This document shows, piece after piece, positions 9,302 to 17,841 of a stretch of 64,000 bases of DNA (positions are counted from its first letter, which is position 1; every line of letters begins with the position of its first letter). The notes beneath the pieces were generated by a model. It ran no database searches and had not been told where the DNA came from. It saw nothing but the letters and a program-made list of their open reading frames with translations. The stretch comes from a bacterium. Lineage in GTDB: Bacteria > Pseudomonadota > Gammaproteobacteria > Pseudomonadales > Moraxellaceae. A program made the translations under genes and the position numbers. The DNA is taken from contig JAQSDB010000008.1 in assembly GCA_029945725.1 (NCBI GenBank), positions 186,001 through 250,000 of the forward strand, in the 5' to 3' direction.

Positions 9302-9422
9302 AAGGCGGGCAGCAGAAAGTATTCCTGATGGCGGCGGTTACGCGATGACAGCCTGTGCCCGCACTGCTATGTTGCGCTCGCCCTCACCGGCAATCCCCAC
9401 ATTCAAACAAAAGGAATTCACC

Positions 9423-9737
9423 ATGAAACTGCACCAGCTTGCTGCTGCCGCTTTTGCCGCCACCCTCCTTGGCGGTTGCGCCATTGTTGCCTCGCCGACC
9501 ACCGGCCTTCTCTACACCAAGGTCCAGGGCCCGATCACCACCGGTAGCGGCACCAACACCAGCAAGACCGGCCAGGCCTGCGCCACCAACATCCTCGGCC
9601 TGATCTCCACCGGCGATGCCTCCATTGATGCCGCCAAGAAAGCCGGCGGCATCACCACCGTCTCCAGCGTCGACCATGACAGCACCATGGTCCTGATGGT
9701 CTACGGCCAGTTCTGCACCGTGGTGAAGGGCAACTGA
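9423..9737 (+). CDS. TRL-like family lipoprotein, copy 1
   Basis: A 104-residue protein with a signal peptide ending in a lipobox (LLGGC), hence a predicted lipoprotein. The mature part carries a TRL-like pattern: a paired Cys (ACATN), the stretch TGDASIDAA, and a C-terminal FCTVVKG. The start at 9423 is chosen because it gives a clean signal peptide and is preceded by AAAGGAA; an upstream in-frame start at 9288 would bury it. The next gene is a clear paralogue. Molecular function is unknown. The two may ride with the kinase gene upstream, although a 121-bp gap separates them. Confidence 0.82.
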   Translation: MKLHQLAAAAFAATLLGGCAIVASPTTGLLYTKVQGPITTGSGTNTSKTGQACATNILGLISTGDASIDAAKKAGGITTVSSVDHDSTMVLMVYGQFCTVVKGN

Positions 9738-9754
9738 GCCACGAGGATCCTGTC

Positions 9755-10084
9755 ATGAAAATCCTGTCTGCAAGCGTCATCACGCTGCTGGGTCTGGGGC
9801 TGAGTCTGGGACTGGCGGGCTGCGCCAATGTGCGCGGCCCGGCACCGGCCGCCCTGTCGTTCTATGCCTCCCCGGTGGATGCAGGACCGGCTGCCATTGC
9901 CCAGCCCGCCAAACGCGGCGAAGCCTGCGCCCAGAATTATCTGGGCCTGATTGCCACGGGCGATGCCTCCATCGACGCCGCCAAGCACAATGCTGACATC
10001 ACCAGGGTGGCCAGCGTGGAGCAAACGGCCGCACGCGTACTCGGCTATTACGCCAAGTACTGCACTGTCGTACGCGGCGAGTAA
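9755..10084 (+). CDS. TRL-like family lipoprotein, copy 2
   Basis: A 109-residue paralogue of the preceding gene, 17 bp downstream, with a GAGGA ribosome site. The signal peptide ends in lipobox LAGC. The mature part repeats the family marks: ACAQN, TGDASIDAA, and YCTVVRGE at the C-terminus. The N-terminal third differs strongly from copy 1 while the core is shared, as expected from an old tandem duplication. It is followed directly by an intrinsic terminator, so the pair ends a transcription unit. Function unknown. Confidence 0.82.
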   Translation: MKILSASVITLLGLGLSLGLAGCANVRGPAPAALSFYASPVDAGPAAIAQPAKRGEACAQNYLGLIATGDASIDAAKHNADITRVASVEQTAARVLGYYAKYCTVVRGE

Positions 10085-10101
10085 GGGCAAGCAAGTTAGC
10101 C

Positions 10102-10127
10102 AGCCGGCCCTTCGGGGCCGGCTTTTT
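10102..10127 (+). terminator. Intrinsic terminator after the TRL-like lipoprotein pair
   Basis: A 9-bp G+C-rich stem (AGCCGGCCC with GGGCCGGCT) around a TTCG tetraloop, followed by a T-run. It closes the unit ending at 10084. Confidence 0.85.
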
Positions 10128-10272
10128 ACACAGCCCGCACACAATCGCCAGACAAAGCGCGGTCCTGTCGCAAAAACAGCAGTGCTACAATCTGCGCCGC
10201 GCCGGCCAGACCGGCCACTCCGCTTTCTTGTTGCACTACCAATTTTGTTCCACCGCCACTCAGGACCCGCTC

Positions 10273-11421
10273 ATGCGCCGTTTTCTTCTTGCAGGGATCG
10301 CCCCGCTTTTTTTCGCTGCCAGCCTGGCCCAGGCGGCACCACCGGCACCGCCCGTACTGGATAACAAGGCCTTTCTGCTGGTGGACGCCGCCTCCGGCCG
10401 CGTGCTGGCGGAAAGCAATGCCCACCAGAAAGTGGCGCCGGCATCGCTGACCAAGATGATGACCAGCTATATCGTTGAGCAGGCCCTGATCAGCGGCCGC
10501 CTGAAAGAAACCGATCCGGTGTTTGTCAGCGAATATGCCTGGTGCCGCGGCACCAGCGCCGAATCCTGCATGTACCTGCCGCTGAACAGCCAGGCCTCGG
10601 TCATCGACATGCTGCGCGGCGTCATCATCCAGTCCGGCAACGATGCCTCCAAGGCACTGGCCGAACACATGGCCGGCAATGAGCCGGCGTTTGCCGAAAT
10701 CATGAACACCCAGGCCAAACGGCTTGGCATGCAGGACACGCATTTTGAAAACGCCACCGGCCTGCCCAGCCCGAACCACCTGACGTCTGCCTACGACATG
10801 GCCATCCTGGCGCGTGCCATCGTGCATGACAGCGCAAAGTACTACCCGATTTATGCGGAGAAGGAATTCACCTTCAACCGCATCAAGCAGGGCAACCGCA
10901 ACGCCCTGCTGTTTACCGATCCGACGGTCGACGGCCTCAAGACCGGCCACACCGATGATGCCGGCTATTGCCTGGTTGCCTCCAGCAAGCGCGGCGGCAT
11001 GCGCCTCATTTCCGTGGTGATGGGCACGAAGTCCATGCAGGACCGCGCCGACCAGAGCCGCGCCCTGTTCAGCTGGGGCTTTGCCAACTTCGAGAATGCC
11101 ATGCCCTATGCCGCCGGCACCGTGCTGGCCACGCCCAGGGTCTGGTTCGGCAAGGCCGGCAGCGTGAAAGCCGGCCTCGCCAGCGATCTCAACCTCACCC
11201 TGCCCCATGGCGACAAGGATCGCCTGAAAACCGCCATCCAGCTCGACCCTGCGGTGAAAGCCCCGCTCGCGAGGGGCCAGGCCATCGGCAAGCTCACCCT
11301 CACGCTCGACGGCAAGGTGATCAGCAGCCAGGCCCTGGTGGCACTGGAGCCCGTGGAAGAAGCCGGCTTTTTCGTGCGCCTCTGGCAGCACATCGTGCTG
11401 TTCTTCAGCAGCCTGATCTGA
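10273..11421 (+). CDS. dacC: D-alanyl-D-alanine carboxypeptidase (penicillin-binding protein 5/6 family)
   Basis: A 382-residue periplasmic enzyme that trims the terminal D-Ala from peptidoglycan stem peptides. A signal peptide ends near Ala21. The penicilloyl-serine transferase triad is complete: SLTK (Ser58-Lys61), SGN (121-123) and KTG (about 223-225). The C-terminus is an amphipathic, aromatic-rich helix (GFFVRLWQHIVLFF) of the type that anchors PBP5/6 to the inner membrane. The start at 10273 is preferred over upstream in-frame codons because it places the signal peptide at the N-terminus. The order dacC-ybeD-lipB is the classical one. Assignment to dacA or dacC within the family is not certain. 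Confidence 0.93.
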   Translation: MRRFLLAGIAPLFFAASLAQAAPPAPPVLDNKAFLLVDAASGRVLAESNAHQKVAPASLTKMMTSYIVEQALISGRLKETDPVFVSEYAWCRGTSAESCMYLPLNSQASVIDMLRGVIIQSGNDASKALAEHMAGNEPAFAEIMNTQAKRLGMQDTHFENATGLPSPNHLTSAYDMAILARAIVHDSAKYYPIYAEKEFTFNRIKQGNRNALLFTDPTVDGLKTGHTDDAGYCLVASSKRGGMRLISVVMGTKSMQDRADQSRALFSWGFANFENAMPYAAGTVLATPRVWFGKAGSVKAGLASDLNLTLPHGDKDRLKTAIQLDPAVKAPLARGQAIGKLTLTLDGKVISSQALVALEPVEEAGFFVRLWQHIVLFFSSLI

Positions 11422-11537
11422 GCCGCACGGCAAGAGGAGCCGCACCCGTCGCGGCGCCTCTTGCACTCGCCTATCCTGTCCCCATATTTCATGCATCCGC
11501 GGCGTTCTTGCCGCGCACTCGCGACGCTGCCAACGCC

Positions 11538-11840
11538 ATGACTGAAGACATCAAGCCCGGGAAACTCAAGACCGACATCCAGAACGAGCACCTCTGGGAA
11601 TTTCCCGTGCAGTACCCGCTCAAGATCATGGGCGAGGCACGCTTTCCCATGCGTGAAACCATTGCCTCCATCATCCATCGCCATGTACCGGGCTTTGATC
11701 ACGGCACACTGACGGAAAGGCCTTCCAGTGGCGGCAAATACGTTTCCATTACAGTGAGTGTCTATATCGAGCGCAAGGAGCAGATCAATGCCCTGTACGC
11801 CGACTTTGCCGCCCATGAGCACATCAAGATGGTGCTGTAG
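11538..11840 (+). CDS. ybeD: YbeD family protein (DUF493)
   Basis: A 100-residue cytoplasmic protein. It matches the small ferredoxin-like YbeD/DUF493 family (WEFPVQYPLKIMG near the start, a central dyad of beta strands, and IKMVL at the C-terminus). The family is usually found between dacC and lipB, exactly as here, and is suspected of an allosteric or lipoate-related role. No catalytic residues are evident. An in-frame upstream extension exists, but the ATG at 11538 gives the normal family length. A terminator hairpin follows before lipB. Confidence 0.88.
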   Translation: MTEDIKPGKLKTDIQNEHLWEFPVQYPLKIMGEARFPMRETIASIIHRHVPGFDHGTLTERPSSGGKYVSITVSVYIERKEQINALYADFAAHEHIKMVL

Positions 11841-11873
11841 GAAAGCCGGGCACATGCACTGACCTCACCATTG

Positions 11874-11903
11874 AAAAACCGGCAACGCGTGCCGGTTTTT
11901 TTA
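11874..11903. terminator. Bidirectional-type terminator hairpin between ybeD and lipB
   Basis: AAAAACCGGCA pairs with TGCCGGTTTTT around a short ACGCG loop, with A-rich and T-rich flanks that could stop transcription in either direction. It separates the dacC-ybeD unit from lipB. Confidence 0.8.
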
Positions 11904-11931
11904 TGAGCCTGCGCCACGTACCATCGCCGCC

Positions 11932-12564
11932 ATGACAATCCTCGTGAAACACCTCGGCCCTAGCGATTACCTTCCCGTCTGGGAAGCCATGAAACAGTTC
12001 ACCAGCACACGCAACGCCGATACGCCGGACGAGCTCTGGCTGCTGGAGCATCCGCCCGTGTTCACGCTGGGGCAGGCCGGCAAAAAAGAGCACGTCCTCA
12101 ATCCCGGCGACATTCCCCTCGTGCAAAGCGACCGCGGCGGCCAGGTGACCTATCACGGCCCCGGCCAGCTCGTTGGCTACTGCCTGTTTGACCTGAAACG
12201 TCTGGGCCTCGGGCCGCGCGCCCTTGTCGAGTTTGTGGAAGACGCGCTGGTGGATGTACTGGTCGCACTGGATATTCCCGCCATCGCCAATCGTGAAGCC
12301 CATGGCGTTTATGTGCATGGCAAGAAAATCGCCTCGCTCGGCCTGCGCATCCGCAAAAGCTGCAGCTATCACGGCTTTGCCCTGAACGTGGACATGGATC
12401 TGGAACCGTTCACGCGCATCAACCCTTGCGGTTATGCGGGGCTGGAAATGACGCAGCTGCATGACTATCTGCGCCATGAAACGCCATCACTGCCGGAGCT
12501 GGGCGAACGCATTGCCGAGGCCCTGCAGGAAGTCAGCGGAGCGGCTGCCGCAGAAAAAAGTTAA
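11932..12564 (+). CDS. lipB: Octanoyl-[acyl carrier protein]:protein N-octanoyltransferase
   Basis: Transfers octanoyl groups from ACP to lipoyl domains, the step before sulfur insertion by LipA (encoded 2.8 kb downstream). The 210-residue protein shows [16 protein letters not shown] (about residues 65-80), the catalytic lysine in GKKIASLG (about 127-134) and the catalytic cysteine in INPCGYAG (about 163-170). Length is typical. The terminator just upstream means it must use its own promoter. A DUF2784 gene follows in the same direction at about 70 bp. Confidence 0.95.
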   Translation: MTILVKHLGPSDYLPVWEAMKQFTSTRNADTPDELWLLEHPPVFTLGQAGKKEHVLNPGDIPLVQSDRGGQVTYHGPGQLVGYCLFDLKRLGLGPRALVEFVEDALVDVLVALDIPAIANREAHGVYVHGKKIASLGLRIRKSCSYHGFALNVDMDLEPFTRINPCGYAGLEMTQLHDYLRHETPSLPELGERIAEALQEVSGAAAAEKS

Positions 12565-12637
12565 GGCAGGTGCATTAACGAAAAACCCGGCCGCCGGCAG
12601 GCGGCAGCAACAGAAAAAGCAAAGACAGGAAAAAAAC

Positions 12638-13003
12638 ATGCCCTATCGAATCGCTGCCGCTATCGTGATGTTTCTGCACTACGCCTTTCTGGTGTTTGCG
12701 GTCTTCGGCGGTTTTTTACTGTGGTGGTGGCCGGCAATGCTTTATGTGCACTTGCCGGTAGTTGCCTGGGGGGTGGCCATCGCCACCATCGGCTGGACCT
12801 GCCCGCTCACACCGCTGGAAAACAACCTGCGCGTTGCCGGCGGTGGTGATGCCTACACCGGTGGTTTCATCGAGTACTACATCACCGGACGCCTGTATCC
12901 CGACGGCCTGCCGAGAGCCGTGCTGGTGACCATGGGCCTGTCGCTGCTCTGCATCAACCTGCTCGCCTACGGCATGTGGCTCTATACCCGACAGCCATCG
13001 TGA
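12638..13003 (+). CDS. DUF2784 family small membrane protein
   Basis: A 121-residue inner-membrane protein with three or four hydrophobic segments (about residues 4-27, 32-52 and 93-113). Family marks are the stretch WTCPLTPLEN after the second helix and FIEYYITGRLYP before the last. These match the conserved core of DUF2784, a family of unknown function. The start at 12638 is chosen because it opens directly into the first membrane helix. No partner is obvious; it may be co-transcribed with lipB. Confidence 0.82.
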   Translation: MPYRIAAAIVMFLHYAFLVFAVFGGFLLWWWPAMLYVHLPVVAWGVAIATIGWTCPLTPLENNLRVAGGGDAYTGGFIEYYITGRLYPDGLPRAVLVTMGLSLLCINLLAYGMWLYTRQPS

Positions 13004-13039
13004 GCCGGGCAGGGAAGCACTCCCTGCCCGCCTGAAGGC

Positions 13040-13468
13040 TCACTCAACCGTGAGGCGGCGCGAGCTGGCGCCCTGCTTTTTGTTCAGGGTCAGTGTCAGT
13101 ACACCACCCTCACAGCGCGCACTGGCTTTTGCTTCGTCGACATCGACCGGCAGCTGGAAGCTGCGGGAAACGGTGCCGTAATAGCGCTCGCTGTGCACGG
13201 TATTGCTGTCCTTCTGCTGGCTGTCGTGCTGCCTGATTTCAGCCTGCAGAGTAACTACATTGCCCTCCACCGCGACATGAATGTCTTCCTTCGCCACTCC
13301 CGGCAGCTCGGCCGTTACCGTGTAGGCCTGTTCGTTTTCACTGACATCCAGCTTGATCCTGCCCGGTGCCGGCAGAGGATTCCCGTGCAGTGGCCTGATG
13401 GAAAAACCACTGGTGAAATCCCTGAAAAAATCATCAAAAAGTCCGCTGCGGGGAATCAATGCGCTCAT
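13040..13468 (-). CDS. Small heat shock protein, Hsp20/alpha-crystallin family
   Basis: A 142-residue ATP-independent holdase chaperone of the cytoplasm. The alpha-crystallin domain spans about residues 40-135. It has the typical ELPGVAKEDI strand, the dimer loop region (SERYYGTVSRSFQLP) and the ARCEGGVLTLTLNKK strand pair. A very short tail follows, with no clear IXI oligomerisation motif. The start at 13468 is preceded by AGGAGA, and earlier in-frame codons lack a ribosome site. A near-consensus Anr/FNR box lies about 115 bases upstream. Convergent with the DUF2784 gene. Confidence 0.93.
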   Translation of the reverse strand: MSALIPRSGLFDDFFRDFTSGFSIRPLHGNPLPAPGRIKLDVSENEQAYTVTAELPGVAKEDIHVAVEGNVVTLQAEIRQHDSQQKDSNTVHSERYYGTVSRSFQLPVDVDEAKASARCEGGVLTLTLNKKQGASSRRLTVE

Positions 13469-13582
13469 ACCATTTCTCCTGAAAATGCGTTGGCAAAGGG
13501 TGGCCGGCAAGCCACCGGCAGGAAAAACCTTAGGCCGGATCAACGCCAAAACAAGGCGGCCGGTTCCCTTTCCGCCACAGGC

Positions 13583-13596
13583 TTGACCTGCATCAA
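13583..13596 (-). promoter_or_regulatory. Candidate Anr/FNR box upstream of hsp20
   Basis: Read on the minus strand the site is TTGATGCAGGTCAA, matching TTGAT-N4-ATCAA at 9 of 10 defined positions. It lies 115-128 bases upstream of the hsp20 ATG, which would suit activation of a promoter with a leader of about 80 bases. No exact -10 element was assigned, so this is tentative. Confidence 0.4.
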
Positions 13597-13742
13597 GCCC
13601 GTGGCAGGGGAGCCGCCCATTGAGGCACGGCACAGGAGAATCCGTCTGCAGCACGCCAGAAGGTGTCAGGCAGGACATTGAAATGCGTAGCGCGAAGAAG
13701 GCGGCCCGCGCCCTGCCGGGCAGGGTGAATTTCCTGCCAGGC

Positions 13743-13795
13743 AAAAGCCCCGTTAGAAAAGGCGCGACATCGCTGATTTTCTAACGGGGCTTTTT
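13743..13795. terminator. Large bidirectional terminator hairpin
   Basis: An 18-bp perfect inverted repeat (AAAAGCCCCGTTAGAAAA and its complement) with a 16-base spacer, ending in a T-run. It lies 16 bp beyond the stop codon of sthA on the minus strand, so it terminates sthA before the hsp20 promoter region. Confidence 0.85.
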
Positions 13796-13810
13796 AAACG
13801 CAGAAAAAAA

Positions 13811-15202
13811 TCAGAAAAGCCGGTTCAATCCGTTAAGGGCAGCGACCCGGTACGCTTCTGCCATCGTCGGATAGTTAAACGTGGTGTTCACGAAATAACG
13901 CAGGGTATTGGCCGCGCCTTTCTGCTGCATGATGGCCTGGCCGATATGCACGATTTCCGAAGCGCTGTCGCCAAAACAGTGGATGCCGAGAATTTCCTCG
14001 GTCTCGCGGTGAAAAAGTATTTTCAGCATGCCCGCCGTTTCGCCGGTGATCTGCGCGCGCGCCAGATGCCGGAAAAAAGCCTGCCCCACCTCATACGGTA
14101 TTTTCGCTTCGGTAAGCTGCTTTTCGGTTTTGCCGATGGAGGAAATCTCCGGAATCGTATAGATGCCGGTCGGCACGGCGTCGACATGCGGCACATCACT
14201 GGAGCCCACCAGACGCGCCGCTGCACAGCGGCCCTGATCATAGGCCGCTGACGCCAGAGCCGGCGGACCGATGACATCGCCAGCGGCAAACACATGCGCC
14301 ACCTCGGTCCGGTAGTGCTCATCCACCGTCAGCTGGCCACGGCTGTTGGCCGCCAGACCCGTTTTCTCCAGGCACAGCGTTTCCGTGTTGCCGCTGCGGC
14401 CATTGCACCAGAGGATGGCATCGGCCTTGATCTTTTTGCCGGACTTGAGATGAAGCACCACGCCGTCATCGTGCGTCTCAAGCATTTCGTATTCTTCATG
14501 ATTGCGCACCAGCACACCCAGTTCGCGCAGGTGATAGGAAAGCGCATAGGCGATCTCGTCATCAAGATAGGACAGCAGCTGCGCCTGGGTATTGATGAGG
14601 TCGACCTTGTAGCCGAGGCCGACAAAAATCGAGGCGTACTCGCAGCCGATCACGCCGGCGCCATAGATGATGAGTTTGCGCACCGGATAATCGAGAGTGA
14701 GGATCTTGTCGGAGTCAAACACCCGGGCATGGCTGAAATCGATGTCCCCGGGATGGTAGGGACGGCTGCCCGTGGCGATGAGGGCATTGTCGAACTCCAG
14801 CGTCTCCCTGGCACCCTCGCGTGACTGAAGGGTAAGGGCGTGCGGCCCGGCAAAGCTGGCAAGGCCGGTATAGACATCCACCAGATTGCGGTCATAGAAG
14901 CTCGTGTGCACGGCCACCTGGCTGTCGATCACCTTGTGCGCCCGCGCCAGCACCTGCGAAAGCGGCACATTGCGCAGCTCGCCCACGCGCTGGAACAGGG
15001 GATCGCGCTGGTAGCGCATGAGGTTCCAGACCGTCTGGCGCAGGGCCTTGGAAGGAATGGTGCCGACATGCACGCTGTTGCCGCCCAGACGGCCACGGTC
15101 ATCCACCATGGCCACGCTGCGCCCTTCTTTCACCAGTTTCATGGCGGCACCTTCACCGGCAGGACCGGCACCGATTACCACGACGTCATACGGTTTGCGC
15201 AT
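13811..15202 (-). CDS. sthA: Soluble (Si-specific) NAD(P)+ transhydrogenase with altered N-terminal cysteine motif
   Basis: A 463-residue flavoprotein that exchanges reducing equivalents between NADPH and NAD+ in the cytoplasm. The FAD motif (GAGPAGEG, 11-18), NAD motif ([13 protein letters not shown], about 175-187) and C-terminal dimer domain ([22 protein letters not shown]) all match SthA. In homologues the segment after GGN reads C-T-H-x-GTIPSK. Here it is [13 protein letters not shown], so Ser43 replaces the remaining redox cysteine; the codon AGC is clear. GGAGG precedes the ATG at 15202. It is divergent from lipA. Activity does not need a disulfide in this family, so function is probably retained. 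Confidence 0.92.
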   Translation of the reverse strand: MRKPYDVVVIGAGPAGEGAAMKLVKEGRSVAMVDDRGRLGGNSVHVGTIPSKALRQTVWNLMRYQRDPLFQRVGELRNVPLSQVLARAHKVIDSQVAVHTSFYDRNLVDVYTGLASFAGPHALTLQSREGARETLEFDNALIATGSRPYHPGDIDFSHARVFDSDKILTLDYPVRKLIIYGAGVIGCEYASIFVGLGYKVDLINTQAQLLSYLDDEIAYALSYHLRELGVLVRNHEEYEMLETHDDGVVLHLKSGKKIKADAILWCNGRSGNTETLCLEKTGLAANSRGQLTVDEHYRTEVAHVFAAGDVIGPPALASAAYDQGRCAAARLVGSSDVPHVDAVPTGIYTIPEISSIGKTEKQLTEAKIPYEVGQAFFRHLARAQITGETAGMLKILFHRETEEILGIHCFGDSASEIVHIGQAIMQQKGAANTLRYFVNTTFNYPTMAEAYRVAALNGLNRLF

Positions 15203-15291
15203 ACATCCTCCACTTTCCGGCAAGACAGCTTAACAGGCCGGCACCGGGTTTCCGGCCTCAAGGTCAACATCCTGCACGCTGGCTCATGGGG

Positions 15292-15297
15292 TATACT
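15292..15297 (+). promoter_or_regulatory. Probable -10 element of the lipA promoter
   Basis: TATACT lies 28 bases before the lipA start at 15325. No good -35 is seen at 17 bases. The position argues against the earlier in-frame ATG at 15286, which would lie upstream of the transcription start. Confidence 0.45.
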
Positions 15298-15324
15298 CCG
15301 GGCCTGTTTGAAACGGAGCCCCCC

Positions 15325-16332
15325 ATGAGCCAGTCACCGGAAACCACCCCACCCGTCCAGCGTGTCGAGCAGGGCGTCAAAATGCGTGGCGCGGAGAAGA
15401 TGGCTCGCATCCCGGTGAAAGTCATTCCCACCGTGGAATTGCCGCGCAAGCCGGACTGGATTCGCGTGCGCATCTCCAATCCCGGTGAAGTGGCGCGCAT
15501 CAAGGGCGTGCTGCGCGAACAGAAACTGCACACGGTGTGTGAAGAGGCTGCCTGCCCGAACCTGCCCGAATGCTTTGGCGGCGGCACCGCCACCTTCATG
15601 ATCATGGGCGATATCTGCACCCGTCGCTGTCCTTTCTGCGATGTGGCGCATGGCCGCCCCAATGCCCTCGATGCCGACGAACCCCGGCACCTGGCCGAAA
15701 CCGTGGCCAACCTCAAGCTCAAGTATGTGGTGGTGACCTCGGTCGACCGCGACGACCTGAAAGACGGCGGCGCCCAGCATTTTGTCGACTGCATCCGCGA
15801 AACCCGCGCCCTCAACCCTGACACGAAAATCGAGATCCTGGTGCCGGATTTCCGCGGCCGCATGGATATCGCCATCCGCCTCATGCGCGAATGCCCGCCC
15901 GATGTCTTCAACCACAATATCGAAACCGTGCCGCGCATCTACAAGGCCATTCGCCCGGGCTCCGACTACCAGCATTCACTGACACTGCTGCAGCGTTTCA
16001 AGCAGGAGTGTCCCGAGGTCTCCACCAAATGCGGCATCATGGTCGGCATCGGTGAAACCCGCGAAGAAGTGTTTGCCGTACTCGATGACCTGCGTGCCCA
16101 CGATGTCGAACTGATCACCATCGGCCAGTACCTGCAGCCCTCGAAAAACCACGCGCCGGTCGACCGCTTTGTCACGCCGGAAGAATTTGCCGACTATGCG
16201 GCCTATGGTAAAAAAATCGGCTTCCGCAATATCTGGAGTGGTCCCATGGTGCGCTCGTCCTATCACGCCGACCTGCAGTTTTCGGGTGTGGATGTCGGCG
16301 ACGTGAAGCGCGCCCGCGCTGCACAAGCCTGA
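15325..16332 (+). CDS. lipA: Lipoyl synthase (radical SAM)
   Basis: Inserts two sulfur atoms into octanoyl groups placed by LipB. The 335-residue protein has both cluster motifs of the family: the auxiliary [4Fe-4S] site in [12 protein letters not shown] (about residues 72-83) and the radical SAM triad CTRRCPFC (about 98-105). The C-terminal RSSYHAD carries the serine that ligates the auxiliary cluster. The ATG at 15325 has GGAG 8 bases upstream and lies after a TATACT element. The DedA-PAP2 gene begins 18 bp downstream. Confidence 0.96.
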   Translation: MSQSPETTPPVQRVEQGVKMRGAEKMARIPVKVIPTVELPRKPDWIRVRISNPGEVARIKGVLREQKLHTVCEEAACPNLPECFGGGTATFMIMGDICTRRCPFCDVAHGRPNALDADEPRHLAETVANLKLKYVVVTSVDRDDLKDGGAQHFVDCIRETRALNPDTKIEILVPDFRGRMDIAIRLMRECPPDVFNHNIETVPRIYKAIRPGSDYQHSLTLLQRFKQECPEVSTKCGIMVGIGETREEVFAVLDDLRAHDVELITIGQYLQPSKNHAPVDRFVTPEEFADYAAYGKKIGFRNIWSGPMVRSSYHADLQFSGVDVGDVKRARAAQA

Positions 16333-16350
16333 GCCGGGAACCCTTCCTCG

Positions 16351-17784
16351 ATGGATTTCGGTGCCCTGTATCTGGAACTGCGCAGCTGGCTGATCGTGCA
16401 TCCTGATGCCATTCTGGTCTGCGTTTTCCTGCTCTCGATGATCGAGGCCATCGCCGTTATCGGCATTATCGTTCCCGCTGTTCCCGTGCTTTTCGTGCTG
16501 TCCCTGCTGGCGGCCCATGCCGAAATCCCCCTGCTGCCGCTGTTTGCCTCGGCCATCGCCGGCGCCATGACGGGCGACGGCGTGAGCTATACGCTGGGGC
16601 ATGGCTTCAAGCACCGCATTGAAGGCTTCTGGCCGTTCAGCCGCTATCCGGCCTGGCTGCAAAGTGCCGAAGCCTTTGTCGAAAAACACGGCGGCAAAAG
16701 CATTATTTTTGGCCGCTTCATCGGCCCGCTGCGCTCCTTCGTGCCCATGGCGGCCGGCATCTTCCACATGAAGCCGCTGTATTTTTTATGGATGAATTTC
16801 CTGTCGGCACTGGCATGGGCGCCCTTTCATTTGCTGCCGGGCTACAGCCTTGGCGCTGCCGCCGCGCACGACTGGCTGCCAGGCCGTCCGCAATTATTGC
16901 TGGTCGCCGCCCTGCTGATTCTGGTGGCTGTTCTGGCCTGGCTGCTGCCTGCCCTGGATGGCTGGCGCCGGCGCCGGACCGGCAAGTACCCGCTGGCCAA
17001 TAGCGGCCGCTGCCTGGCCATTGATGGCCATCCCGAAGACCAGCGCGCCGCCCTGCGTCTCGGCCTGTTTGCCTTCACCGGCTTCGCCCTCCTCGCCGGC
17101 CTGCTGCCCTGGCTGAAACCGCTGGACATGAACCTCTCCAGCCAGCTTTTCGCGCTGCGCCAGAATGCGCTGGATCCCTTGTTCGTGGTGCTTTCGCTGC
17201 TCGGCGACAAACGCGGCCTGCTGGTTTTCGGCGGCGTGGTGACCGGCTGGCTGGCACTGCGCAAGGAATGGAACACCGTGGTGCTGGCCTTGCTGGTGAG
17301 CGCACTCTGCCTGGCCCTGCCCACCCTGTTCAAACTGCTGTTCAGCATTCCCCGCCCCATGCTGGTGATGTCGCCCCCGGAATCATGGTCCTTTCCCAGC
17401 GGCCACGCCTTCAGTGCCGTCATGGTCTGGGGTTTTGTGCTGGTGTTTCTGGAGCGCTACGGCCGGGCCGGCATCATGGGCATCGCGCGGCCCATCCTGT
17501 TCATCCTGATCCTGTTCACGGTGGCCTCGCGCTCCTATCTTGGCGTGCACTGGCTGTCCGATGTCCTGGGGGGGGCGCTGCTGGGCCTGGCCTGCCTTGC
17601 CGGCATGCGCTGGCTCTGGTATCGCCGCGCCCCGCCAACCCTGCCCTTGCTGGAAGTCATCATGCTGCTGCTGCTGGCGCTGGCACTCAGTGCCGGCCTC
17701 GAGGTTTTTCCGCGCTATACGGAAAGCCTGCTCAACTACCAGCCCCTGCCCGGCGTGCTCCCCGGCTATTTTCTGCTGCCCTGA
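16351..17784 (+). CDS. DedA-family / PAP2 phosphatase fusion membrane protein
   Basis: A 477-residue polytopic membrane protein. The N-terminal half (about 1-215) is a DedA/SNARE-associated domain with the GRFIGPLRSFVPMAAG motif near residue 125, linked to phospholipid or undecaprenyl-phosphate flipping. The C-terminal half (about 235-445) is a PAP2 acid phosphatase. It has the three-part signature KLLFSIPRP, PSGHAFS and SRSYLGVHWLSDV, placing its active site on the periplasmic face. The lipid kinase gene follows within 60 bp. The pair suggests turnover of phosphatidic acid, diacylglycerol or undecaprenyl lipids; substrate is inferred. A run of eight G bases (17569-17576) lies within the gene. 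Confidence 0.9.
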   Translation: MDFGALYLELRSWLIVHPDAILVCVFLLSMIEAIAVIGIIVPAVPVLFVLSLLAAHAEIPLLPLFASAIAGAMTGDGVSYTLGHGFKHRIEGFWPFSRYPAWLQSAEAFVEKHGGKSIIFGRFIGPLRSFVPMAAGIFHMKPLYFLWMNFLSALAWAPFHLLPGYSLGAAAAHDWLPGRPQLLLVAALLILVAVLAWLLPALDGWRRRRTGKYPLANSGRCLAIDGHPEDQRAALRLGLFAFTGFALLAGLLPWLKPLDMNLSSQLFALRQNALDPLFVVLSLLGDKRGLLVFGGVVTGWLALRKEWNTVVLALLVSALCLALPTLFKLLFSIPRPMLVMSPPESWSFPSGHAFSAVMVWGFVLVFLERYGRAGIMGIARPILFILILFTVASRSYLGVHWLSDVLGGALLGLACLAGMRWLWYRRAPPTLPLLEVIMLLLLALALSAGLEVFPRYTESLLNYQPLPGVLPGYFLLP

Positions 17785-17841
17785 AGCAGCCCCGACAACC
17801 TGAGCGTGCAAGGCTGGCGCCGCACTTCACAAGCCCGGATC

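Noticed and set aside
17569-17576. A G8 run inside the DedA-PAP2 gene as a phase-variation site
   Set aside because: The frame is open on both sides with intact PAP2 motifs, and eight bases in G+C-rich DNA is not exceptional. Not strong enough to report.
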